Shown piece after piece: positions 13,894 to 21,233 of a DNA stretch of 22,839 nt (its first letter is position 1; each line of letters opens with the position of its first letter). Under the pieces are notes generated by a model, which ran no database searches, was not told where the DNA came from, and saw only the letters and a program-made list of their open reading frames with translations. The stretch spans positions 1 through 22,839 of the forward strand of contig JAGQHH010000089.1 of NCBI GenBank assembly GCA_020431945.1, in the 5' to 3' direction. The position numbers were made by a program, and so were the translations under genes. Source of the stretch: Cyanobacteria bacterium HKST-UBA02 (lineage in GTDB: Bacteria > Cyanobacteriota > Vampirovibrionia > Obscuribacterales > Obscuribacteraceae).

Positions 13894-14468
13894 TTCTTGC
13901 CTCCCCCGTTGCCGTTGCCATTGCCATTGCCGTTGCCGTTGCCGTTGCCGTTGCCATTGCCGTTGCCGTTGCCGCTCCCGCTTCCACTGCCACCACTAGC
14001 GGCGCCAGAAGTATTCCGCTCCACCAATCTGTAAGTCGACGCCATCCTTATTCTGAAGGCTTCATCCAGATTGAGCAGATTGGGATTGGGAAAAGGAGCG
14101 TTCGGGGGACTGCCGACTCCCGGCAAATAAGTTGCCACGACCGTAACGGTTTTGGGATCCGTAGCGGTCTGCCAGCCGTTTTCGGGAATCGAGAACTGCT
14201 CGTTGGACGAGAGCATTCCCGGAATCCGGATATTGAAAAAGATGGCATTCTGAGCATCGGTGTCTGTAGCGATTTTCGAGTTGGACGAATATTCTTCTGC
14301 CAGGGCCCGGGCTGCCATCTCAGAAGCCTGAGACATATTACGGGCGATCACATAAGCGTAGCTCGCCTGCATACTCAAAAAGATAACCAGCAGTATAAGC
14401 GGAATAAAGATTGCCAGGGCAGTAACTGCCTCGGCAAGCATGCCGGATTGCTTTCTCTGTCTGCACAT
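13890..14468 (-). CDS. TadE-like protein with Gly-Asn repeat tail
   Basis: A 192-residue protein. MCRQRKQSGMLAEAVTAL precedes a membrane helix (about 14-36) and then IARNMSQASEMAARALAEEY, giving the TadE-like pattern with a Glu at the helix start. The external domain contains TVTVVATYLPGVG and resembles that of the next gene (VRVQIVFQG...PFPRPDPLGL against TVVATYLPG...PFPNPNLLNL), so the two are probably an old duplication. The C-terminus is unusual: Ser/Gly residues followed by eleven Gly-Asn pairs and GGGKK. The ATG at 14468 is preferred for its compact basic N-terminus, with a weak GGGGG upstream; ATG 14516 would add 16 residues. It is first in the operon and its stop overlaps the next start by four bases. 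Confidence 0.82.
   Translation of the reverse strand: MCRQRKQSGMLAEAVTALAIFIPLILLVIFLSMQASYAYVIARNMSQASEMAARALAEEYSSNSKIATDTDAQNAIFFNIRIPGMLSSNEQFSIPENGWQTATDPKTVTVVATYLPGVGSPPNAPFPNPNLLNLDEAFRIRMASTYRLVERNTSGAASGGSGSGSGNGNGNGNGNGNGNGNGNGNGNGGGKK
13908..13973 (-). repeat. Hexanucleotide repeat encoding (Gly-Asn)x11
   Basis: Eleven 6-base units, GGCAAC or GGCAAT on the coding strand, form 66 bases of nearly perfect repeat at the 3' end of the TadE-like gene. The unit is a multiple of three, so slippage would change tail length without breaking the frame. It sits 15-17 bases upstream of the next gene's start; that gene's GGGGGAGG ribosome binding site immediately follows it. Confidence 0.9.
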
Positions 14469-14686
14469 ACCACGACCCCCATTCTCGATTATCGGTCCTG
14501 CCAGAACCCCGAACATCCCCCATACGGCACTTTTCAGACCTGAAGTAGGTCACCACAAATAGTGCCGTTCCGACTCGGCTGCATCCCTCGAAAGTGTGGT
14601 TCTCAGTCCACACCATTAGAGGACCCTATACCCAAAACCCTTGTGAATACTTACGATCCGCAACTTTCACCGCGAGGAGTACCGGA

Positions 14687-17200
14687 ATGGGGGTTTGTCA
14701 GAGAGGCGTCCCCGGTGGCACAATTGAACTGGGCAGATCTTATATATCGCAACTCATCCAGACTATGGGCCTTGAAAAAATCAGGGAAGTGAACAGTCCA
14801 GAACAGGGACAATCGATCGCCGCCGGCGCCGAGCCGGGCGCTCTTCATCGGCGACTTGTGGGAACCACAGTTCACGACACATTCACAATCGATGAGGTCT
14901 TATCTCTCAGCGACAGCAGTGCCGTTTTTCTCGCCACCGAAGACATAAGCGGCAAAAAAGTAGTGCTGAAAACGCCCTTCGAGCAGACCGACTCCAACAT
15001 AGCCGCCCTGGAAAAGCAGGTCAAGGCGTTGATGTTCTTCAACCACAACAACGTGGTTCCTTTCCTCAATTATCGTCGTCCTTATTATGCGATGGAATAC
15101 CTGGGCAGCATGAGCCTGGCGAAAGTGACAGGCAGAGCAAAGCCGATTGAGTCCAGAGACAAGCTCTTCCAGTTACTTGTGCCGATCGTCAGGGCTCTGA
15201 GCGCTGCCCATGAAGCAGGGATATCCCATGGTGCCCTCTGCCCTGAAGACATCTTCCTGGTAAAGCAAAACAATGAATTCGTAGTAAAAGTTGGCGGATT
15301 CGCTTCCATAGAGGAAGAGGAAGCCGGTCTCCTTCACGACCTGGCAGCCTTCGGTAAAATCGTCTTCCTCTGCGCCAGTGGCAGGAGACTGGACGATACC
15401 GTTCACGACCCGTTCCCGCAACCGCTGTCCCGCTACGCACCGGGCTTGCACAACAGCCACGCACTGGACAATCTAATCATCAGGGCCCTCGGGAAGATTC
15501 AGGACAGTCATTTCGAGAGCTTCGAAGAACTCCATTCAGCCCTGGAGTACTGGTACAACGCCGAGGAGCCGGCTGTCATCGAGGAGCCGGAACCTTCATC
15601 GCTCTTTCGATCACGCCTGCTGGAAATATCGGCATCCGAGCTCGAGGCCGAGGCCGAAACTGCCGCTTCCCTGCACGACACAGATGAGAGCAACCCGATT
15701 TTCGATCAAGATCCGGCGAAGCAGGAGGCCGATCAGGAGCCGGATACTTCACTGACAGAAGATACCGTCGAAGAAGAGGTGATGGTGTCTGAAAAGGTGG
15801 AGGTGGAGGCGCCGTCGGAGACGGATGCCCAGACCGAGGGGCAGAGCCCGATCGATCCGGAGCAGGACCCACTCATCGGTCAGGTTCTCTTCGATCGCTA
15901 TGTCGTCCTCGACCGGCTGAGCAAGGGGCGAACCGCCACCGTGTATGTTGCCAGCGATATGACCGCCGACCGCGTGGTGGCCATGAAAACCCTCAATGAC
16001 CCGGAGATGGAGAGCGTCCTGGACTTCGCCCGGGAGATCGAGCAGAAGTCATCGATTCAGCATCCCAATCTCGTGCAGTTTCTAGACTATCAACAGACCA
16101 TGACTCATCCTTTCTATGTCATGGAGTTTGTCGAGGCGCCCACCCTCACTGAGCTCCTCGATCTGGTCAAGCGCACAGAGACAGAAGAGCAAATCGCCTC
16201 CACAACCCTGCAAGTCTGCGATATTCTTTCGGTCCTGCACCGGAGCGGAACCATTCATGGCAATATCACCGCCGACAGTGTCATAATCCTGGAAGAAGCA
16301 GGCAATGCCCTGGTTAAACTAGCAGGTCTCGGGACAAGGCAGGCCCGCTCCGCCAACTACAGAGATCTGGGTTCGGCGGAAGGCTATGCCAGGCTGGCAG
16401 AATACGAGCAAATCAAAGACAGCACGAAAGTCGACATCCATGATACGGCGGTGGTGCTCTACCAGATGGCCACTGGAAGACTGCCTTACGAAACGTTTTC
16501 GGGAGATTCCCTTACTACCAGCGGTCTCACACCGTTTTGCGAAAAAGTAGCCTTCCTGCGCCCGGATCTCTTTGCAGTGGAAGTTCTCGATTCGATTATC
16601 GAGCGGGCTTTCGACAAGGACAACCCGAACAAATTCCAGAATATCGAGCAGCTTCGTGAAGCCATATCCGAATGGATAGAAGCAACCAGAGAAGAGCTTA
16701 CCGACCAGGACCACTCGCCCATGTCCGATGAGCTCACAAGCGGTGTGCGCCGGTGGACCAGCGAGCTGAAAGACCTCCGGAATCTCGAGGAAGAGCGAGA
16801 AGAGCGCCTTGCCCTCAAATCAACTCAGGTGAAAAGCGAAAATACCATCGGCATGCAATTGACCAAAGTCATTGCCGTTAAGGGCAGACGTAAATCTCCG
16901 GTACGGGCCATAGCTGAGCTGATTTTCTCCATTCTGGCAATCGGAGCAATGGTTTTTGCCGGTATCAATTATGTGACCAGCAACTTCGAGAGCCTCAAAA
17001 ACTCCTATTTGCAGGCTTCCCGCCAGCTCAGCTCCAGGGTCGCCCTGGCGCCGGGAGAAGCAGCCTCCGGAGTCGCCGAGGTAGACACCAGTCGCTTCGA
17101 CTACAAACAATCACCAATATACAAACGCTGGACCAAGACCAGAGAAGTAGGGAAGCGAAGACGGATCGACGAGACAGGAAAGCTCAGGGAGAAATGGTGA
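14687..17200 (+). CDS. Transmembrane protein with two tandem pseudokinase domains
   Basis: An 837-residue protein. Domain 1 (about 65-325) has beta-3 Lys95, but its catalytic loop reads HGALCPED (181-188), with HRD Asp, Lys and Asn all replaced; DFG is GFA (204-206), and the activation loop and APE are missing. Domain 2 (about 398-695), after an acidic linker, has Lys434, a catalytic loop HGNITADS (524-531) and GLG (547-549) for DFG. Both keep the kinase fold (MEYLGSMSL, YVMEFVEAPTLTEL, YQMATGRLPYE) but cannot use the normal mechanism. A basic segment, one membrane helix (about 741-763) and an external tail of about 75 residues follow. ATG 14687 has GAGGAG seven bases upstream; ATG 14765 is an alternative. 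It overlaps the next, TadG-like, gene by seven bases. Confidence 0.88.
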   Translation: MGVCQRGVPGGTIELGRSYISQLIQTMGLEKIREVNSPEQGQSIAAGAEPGALHRRLVGTTVHDTFTIDEVLSLSDSSAVFLATEDISGKKVVLKTPFEQTDSNIAALEKQVKALMFFNHNNVVPFLNYRRPYYAMEYLGSMSLAKVTGRAKPIESRDKLFQLLVPIVRALSAAHEAGISHGALCPEDIFLVKQNNEFVVKVGGFASIEEEEAGLLHDLAAFGKIVFLCASGRRLDDTVHDPFPQPLSRYAPGLHNSHALDNLIIRALGKIQDSHFESFEELHSALEYWYNAEEPAVIEEPEPSSLFRSRLLEISASELEAEAETAASLHDTDESNPIFDQDPAKQEADQEPDTSLTEDTVEEEVMVSEKVEVEAPSETDAQTEGQSPIDPEQDPLIGQVLFDRYVVLDRLSKGRTATVYVASDMTADRVVAMKTLNDPEMESVLDFAREIEQKSSIQHPNLVQFLDYQQTMTHPFYVMEFVEAPTLTELLDLVKRTETEEQIASTTLQVCDILSVLHRSGTIHGNITADSVIILEEAGNALVKLAGLGTRQARSANYRDLGSAEGYARLAEYEQIKDSTKVDIHDTAVVLYQMATGRLPYETFSGDSLTTSGLTPFCEKVAFLRPDLFAVEVLDSIIERAFDKDNPNKFQNIEQLREAISEWIEATREELTDQDHSPMSDELTSGVRRWTSELKDLRNLEEEREERLALKSTQVKSENTIGMQLTKVIAVKGRRKSPVRAIAELIFSILAIGAMVFAGINYVTSNFESLKNSYLQASRQLSSRVALAPGEAASGVAEVDTSRFDYKQSPIYKRWTKTREVGKRRRIDETGKLREKW

Positions 17201-19134
17201 GAATGAGATCAGGCATCGCCAGAACATCCACTATGAATCTAGCTGTCACCGTTGCCGTTTTACTGGCCTTTGCTGCCATGGGATCGGTAGTGATCAAGCT
17301 GCCCGAAATTGTCCAGAAAAACCACAGCCCGGTAGAGAAAGCAGCTCTGGCAGGGGCCGGGGAGCTGAGCAAGATTGTGGTGAACACAAGCAGCTGCGGC
17401 TTCGTCTCTCTGGCGGATCATGAGGCTGCCGGCAGAGGAACCCTGGCAAAAGATGGATATCCGCTTCCTGTTCGCGGTATCAACTCCCTCATCGGAACAG
17501 CCCGGCTTAGCTTGATTGTTGCCGACAAGCTCGATCAGAGCCTCATGGAAGAATTTGCCGAGCAGGATCTGAAACTGGCTCTGTCCGCCAAAGACGAGCT
17601 TCTCGAGTGCCTGAGAAAATCCCTCTCGAAAGACGGCGAAGCGACGGACTGCAACGGCGCTCCCGTAAGTCCTTACAAGTCAGCCATGGAAGCTTATCGA
17701 GAGGCCGGCGGAAAAAGCAAACAGCTGTCGCTCTCCCTGGGATCGCTTCAGGGAGGCTCCAGCACCAGCACGCCGGTACCGAATCCCGAGCATATGGCAC
17801 CGGTCGGCTCGGGTCTTCAGGAGTCCGGCTTCTACAGAGCCTTCGTCAACATCCCGTACAAAGACATATCTTTTGTTTTCGGCGGCCTGGGACGAGAAAC
17901 AACACTGGTGAACGGCAAACAGTGGCGAGCCGAAATAGCCGATCTGTCTTATCAGTTTCCGACCATAGTGAAAGTCGAGACAGGCAAAGAGAACGAGAAT
18001 GCCTGCGCACAACCGGGAGCACCCGAAGCTGAGCTGCCTTCGCCGGGAGCTCTGACCATGACTTTTCCGGATGGACCGGTGCCCGAAATCAAACATCCCG
18101 GCGACTGCTACCGGAATGAGAGCTTGAACAGCGCCGACAATGACACCACAGACCTGCTCACAGCCAGCGGCGGCGACTATCCCATCGACGGGGGAAGCCA
18201 CATGGCCGAACTGCCCTGGCCCCTGACAGGCACCAGGAGCAACGAGTCGCCTGCCAACGTCTGGCGCCTCGCCCTCCACGACTGGATCCGGCGCGCCGGT
18301 CCGGGAGCCAATATCGGCTCGATCGTGGCGATGCAGGATATCGAGCTGGACCGCCCCAAACCATCCAAGATCATGTGGACCGCACCACTGCAGCGGGGTC
18401 AGACATATTCTTCGATCGAACCGATCTCCTCCGGAATAGTGCATATCTTCGAATTCGACCGGGAGGGCTATGTCTCATACAGAAGCAAGCTGGTGGCGCC
18501 TTATCCTCTTTATGCCAGCAGTCAGGGTCAACTCTACTGCGAGAGTTTCGGCGCCATCAAATATAGTGACATCGGCTTGCAAGCGATCATGATCCCCCTG
18601 TCCCCGAGAGCCAAGCGCCTCACCATGCGCGCCGCCTGGGACGTCTATATACGTGACGAGGTGCGCAGGCCAGGCACAGTGGACGGCGGCAAGCATGCCG
18701 GCCAACCGGTAGCCATGCCTGTTCTGGCTATGGAAGCGAAGGCGCCGTATATATGCACCGATCTGACAGTTCCCCCTCTGATCTTGCCTGCCAGCTTCGA
18801 AGGCGGAGGCGGAGCCGCTGAAGAACCTGCCGCTGACGGCGAATCAGTAGACCAGGGCAAAGGTCTGGGCAAAGGAGCAGGAAGCGGTCTGGTGGGACTT
18901 TCCGGACGTCAGGAAATGGGCTATCTCCCGCTAGTCTCCCCGCAATCGGACTTCGGGGAAGCAATGAGCCCGCCACCACCTTTCGTTCGTCCCATGCCTT
19001 TCGGCAACGGCAGAAGACCATTCAGCCGAGCAAGCGGCACAGCGGTAGACATCAAGTTCAGACGCCAGATCGATGTCACCGAGCTGAATGGCTTCACCAG
19101 TTCCGGCTATATCGGCATCACCGGAGAGAATTGA
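17194..19134 (+). CDS. Large TadG-like pseudopilin/surface protein (copy B)
   Basis: A 646-residue protein: one N-terminal membrane helix (about 15-35, LAVTVAVLLAFAAMGSVVI) and a large external region. It parallels copy A (4488-6575) from end to end: GINSLIGTARLSLIVADKL, HDWIRRAGPGANIGSIV, IFEFDREGYVSYRSK, VYIRDEVRRP with GGKHAGQP, PQSDF, and a final FRRQIDV then GYIG. Its first residues have diverged from the TadG signature (SPVEKAALAGAGELSK still fits), and it lacks the Thr-rich C-terminal insert of copy A. Four to six Cys residues, absent from copy A, suggest disulfides. The start ATG 17194 overlaps the end of the tandem pseudokinase gene; GTG 17197 has better spacing from GGGAG. Coupling implies the two products are made together, as a membrane pair. 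It converges with the MshEN-array gene six bases away. Confidence 0.8.
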   Translation: MVRMRSGIARTSTMNLAVTVAVLLAFAAMGSVVIKLPEIVQKNHSPVEKAALAGAGELSKIVVNTSSCGFVSLADHEAAGRGTLAKDGYPLPVRGINSLIGTARLSLIVADKLDQSLMEEFAEQDLKLALSAKDELLECLRKSLSKDGEATDCNGAPVSPYKSAMEAYREAGGKSKQLSLSLGSLQGGSSTSTPVPNPEHMAPVGSGLQESGFYRAFVNIPYKDISFVFGGLGRETTLVNGKQWRAEIADLSYQFPTIVKVETGKENENACAQPGAPEAELPSPGALTMTFPDGPVPEIKHPGDCYRNESLNSADNDTTDLLTASGGDYPIDGGSHMAELPWPLTGTRSNESPANVWRLALHDWIRRAGPGANIGSIVAMQDIELDRPKPSKIMWTAPLQRGQTYSSIEPISSGIVHIFEFDREGYVSYRSKLVAPYPLYASSQGQLYCESFGAIKYSDIGLQAIMIPLSPRAKRLTMRAAWDVYIRDEVRRPGTVDGGKHAGQPVAMPVLAMEAKAPYICTDLTVPPLILPASFEGGGGAAEEPAADGESVDQGKGLGKGAGSGLVGLSGRQEMGYLPLVSPQSDFGEAMSPPPPFVRPMPFGNGRRPFSRASGTAVDIKFRRQIDVTELNGFTSSGYIGITGEN

Positions 19135-19140
19135 GCAGAA

Positions 19141-20361
19141 TCATACCCAGGACCACTGCATCCTCGAGGGAAGATAGATATTGAGCTCGACCAGAGCTTG
19201 ATCGAGCGTGCCTTTCATAGCAGCCATATGCCGCAGCACATCCACAACTCCTTCTGAAGTGATGAACCCCTGCTTCAAGCAGCTTTGCAGACGCAGGGCG
19301 GCATAGAGATGCAATTCGCTGATCAGCCCGGCGGTCAGAAGAGCGCTGCCGAGCCGGACTGAAGAGCTGGTCCCGGAGGACATCGCGCGCTCTACCTGAG
19401 CGCTATCGACCAGATCGGCGGCCACAAGTATCTCGCCAAGCCGCGGGTGCGCGCTCTGAGCGCCGACAGAGCGGGCTTCCGTGACCGCTTCATAGAGATT
19501 CTGACCCTGACGACATATTCGAAAAAGGGCTCTGGAAGCCTGAGCAGGGGTGAGAACAGCTCCGGAGATCGATGACAGCAGATTGGCTGCAGCCTCGAGA
19601 TGCGCAGCCGACGCCAGTCCCCGCTCCTCCAGCACAGCCTCGAAATCCTTGCTTTTGAACAGCTCGATCTCGAGACACTCGGCGTAATCTTCGGCGGTGA
19701 TCAACCTCGCCATCTGGAACAGCTCGCCTACCCTCACATCCCGAGCGTCCGGCTGGACGAAGGTTCCCAGCTCGAAAAGGGCCTGCTCCAGAGTGACAGA
19801 CTGCTTGCAGGCATATCCGAGTCCTTTCACGGCATTGTCCCGGGAGAGCGCCCCGGAACGCACCATGAGCACCGCAGTGAGAGCGGATGTCAGCCCCTGG
19901 ATCGAGACGACATTCTCCAGGACCATGACCTGACCGACCATGCTGGCGTACTCATTGGACTTCACAAGAATCGGTCCGAGCTGCTCCCTGGAAATGACCT
20001 CGGCATCCACAAGGATATTGGTCAACTCATTGGCTGCCGAAACGAAAACTTTGGTCGTCCGATGCACAGACCGGACCTTATTGAGCGCTTCGGCGAATTT
20101 GAGGTTCTTCTGCACAGCGATACGAAGGGCACGGATCGCCATATCGAGGGATACCTGCCGGGAGCCTATTCGTGAAAGCGCTTCTCCGGCTAGATCCATC
20201 GCTGATTTCTCAAGCGAGCCCGAGCTCATGATCGCCTGAATCAAAGGCATTTTCAAATCCCGGGCAATCGTCTTGAAATCCGAGAGCTCTTCACGACTGA
20301 CTATTCCGCTGCCGACCAGAAGCTGTATGTACAACTGAGATTGATCGGTTTGCGTATCCAA
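19141..20361 (-). CDS. MshEN-repeat array protein, candidate c-di-GMP receptor
   Basis: A 406-residue soluble, largely helical protein with no ATPase domain. It is built of repeated MshEN-like segments: weak copies near 14-50, 113-200 and 211-300, and a clear C-terminal pair at 307-330 (RLGEILVAADLVDSAQ...) and 336-359 (RLGSALLTAGLISELHLYAA...). The second of the pair matches every fixed position of the MshEN motif as I recall it (RLGxx[LVI][LVI]xxG[LVI][LVI]x4Lx3Lx2Q). The two are separated by exactly five residues, as in c-di-GMP-binding MshE; the first keeps RLG but has Asp for Gly and loses the final Gln. The protein probably binds c-di-GMP or is a relic of that fold. TTG 20361 is the start, with GGAG seven bases upstream. 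It is transcribed convergently with copy B of the TadG-like gene. Confidence 0.75.
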   Translation of the reverse strand: MDTQTDQSQLYIQLLVGSGIVSREELSDFKTIARDLKMPLIQAIMSSGSLEKSAMDLAGEALSRIGSRQVSLDMAIRALRIAVQKNLKFAEALNKVRSVHRTTKVFVSAANELTNILVDAEVISREQLGPILVKSNEYASMVGQVMVLENVVSIQGLTSALTAVLMVRSGALSRDNAVKGLGYACKQSVTLEQALFELGTFVQPDARDVRVGELFQMARLITAEDYAECLEIELFKSKDFEAVLEERGLASAAHLEAAANLLSSISGAVLTPAQASRALFRICRQGQNLYEAVTEARSVGAQSAHPRLGEILVAADLVDSAQVERAMSSGTSSSVRLGSALLTAGLISELHLYAALRLQSCLKQGFITSEGVVDVLRHMAAMKGTLDQALVELNIYLPSRMQWSWV

Positions 20362-20428
20362 AAAGTGTCTCCGCCGGTTAATCCAGAGCTCATTTTATTG
20401 CAAAGCTCATTCTAGATTATTCCTCGCC

Positions 20429-21229
20429 TCAGCGGCTATGGAAACGCTTTATGTCATCGAAGTCGATACCGGGCGAGCCTCGGTCGATATTGTCATAATT
20501 GGAGCTGAGATAACGCACCAGGGTACTGGCTGTGATATCACCCCGGGCATGCCCTGCGGCCTCGCGCAATTCGCTCCGATCGACTTTGCCGTCTTTCGAC
20601 GAATCGATCCATTCGATATTGGCTTCGAAGAGCTCCGGCAAAGAGCGCTTTACTTTCAGCTCTTCATGCCGGACGAAGACGGCATCGTGCAACCTGGCGA
20701 TTTCATCCACAGCCATGGCCTCAGCAGGCAGATTTACCTTGAGAGCCTCACCGAAAGTTTGCTCAGCCCGGTCCTCTTCGCCCTGGCGAAGCTGGATCGC
20801 GCCCAGGCGCGCTCTTTCGATAAATGGCGAAGCAGCGGTGAGGCTCAACCTGTCCGCCAGCTCACGAACTTCCCCGGCTTTGCCTGCCGGGCTCCTCCGG
20901 GCGAGCTCGCGCATGGTGCGCGCGTCTCTCGCGAGAGCACGAATATCTAGCTGGTCGGCAAGACCGACGACTCTCCCCTGAGCCGACTCGGCCATAGGCA
21001 GAGAGCGAACCTGGAAAAGCTCTCTGACAGCCCCGCTCTCCTCACGCATATGGCTGAGGACAGAGCGATTCTGATTGCGCGCACCACCTGGAATCATCGA
21101 TGCCTGTTCGATGTTGATCCTGCTGTCATCGCTGGGAAAGGCGAATTTGATCATATGCTCTTCGATCACAGCGGAGGCATCGATGGCTTCTACTCGTCTT
21201 GGTGTCTGGTTGTCCATTGGTGTGCCCAT
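20429..21229 (-). CDS. EF-hand protein cotranscribed with the calpain-like protease
   Basis: A 266-residue hydrophilic protein without signal peptide or membrane helix. The middle is helical and charged (about 85-190, with RLGAIQLRQGEEDRAEQTFGEAL resembling one TPR-like unit). The C-terminal part contains a canonical EF-hand loop, DSSKDGKVDRSE at 209-220 with Asp209, Asp213, Asp217 and Glu220 as calcium ligands, followed by a degenerate second loop near 246-260 (DNIDRGSPGIDFDD). ATG 21229 has GGAG seven bases upstream and starts four bases after the stop of the protease gene, so the two form an operon. It could be a calcium-responsive partner, substrate or inhibitor of the protease (inference). 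I recognise no family for the N-terminal two thirds. Confidence 0.75.
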   Translation of the reverse strand: MGTPMDNQTPRRVEAIDASAVIEEHMIKFAFPSDDSRINIEQASMIPGGARNQNRSVLSHMREESGAVRELFQVRSLPMAESAQGRVVGLADQLDIRALARDARTMRELARRSPAGKAGEVRELADRLSLTAASPFIERARLGAIQLRQGEEDRAEQTFGEALKVNLPAEAMAVDEIARLHDAVFVRHEELKVKRSLPELFEANIEWIDSSKDGKVDRSELREAAGHARGDITASTLVRYLSSNYDNIDRGSPGIDFDDIKRFHSR

Positions 21230-21233
21230 TGTC

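Noticed and set aside
14537..14605. Small inverted repeats (GACCT/AGGTC and GTGTGG/CCACAC) in the gap before the tandem pseudokinase
   Set aside because: Short stems of five and six pairs could arise by chance, and no promoter of convincing quality lies near them; kept only as possible operators.
14594..14686. Upstream GTG start for the tandem pseudokinase
   Set aside because: The added residues look non-coding and there is no ribosome binding site, whereas ATG 14687 has GAGGAG at ideal spacing.
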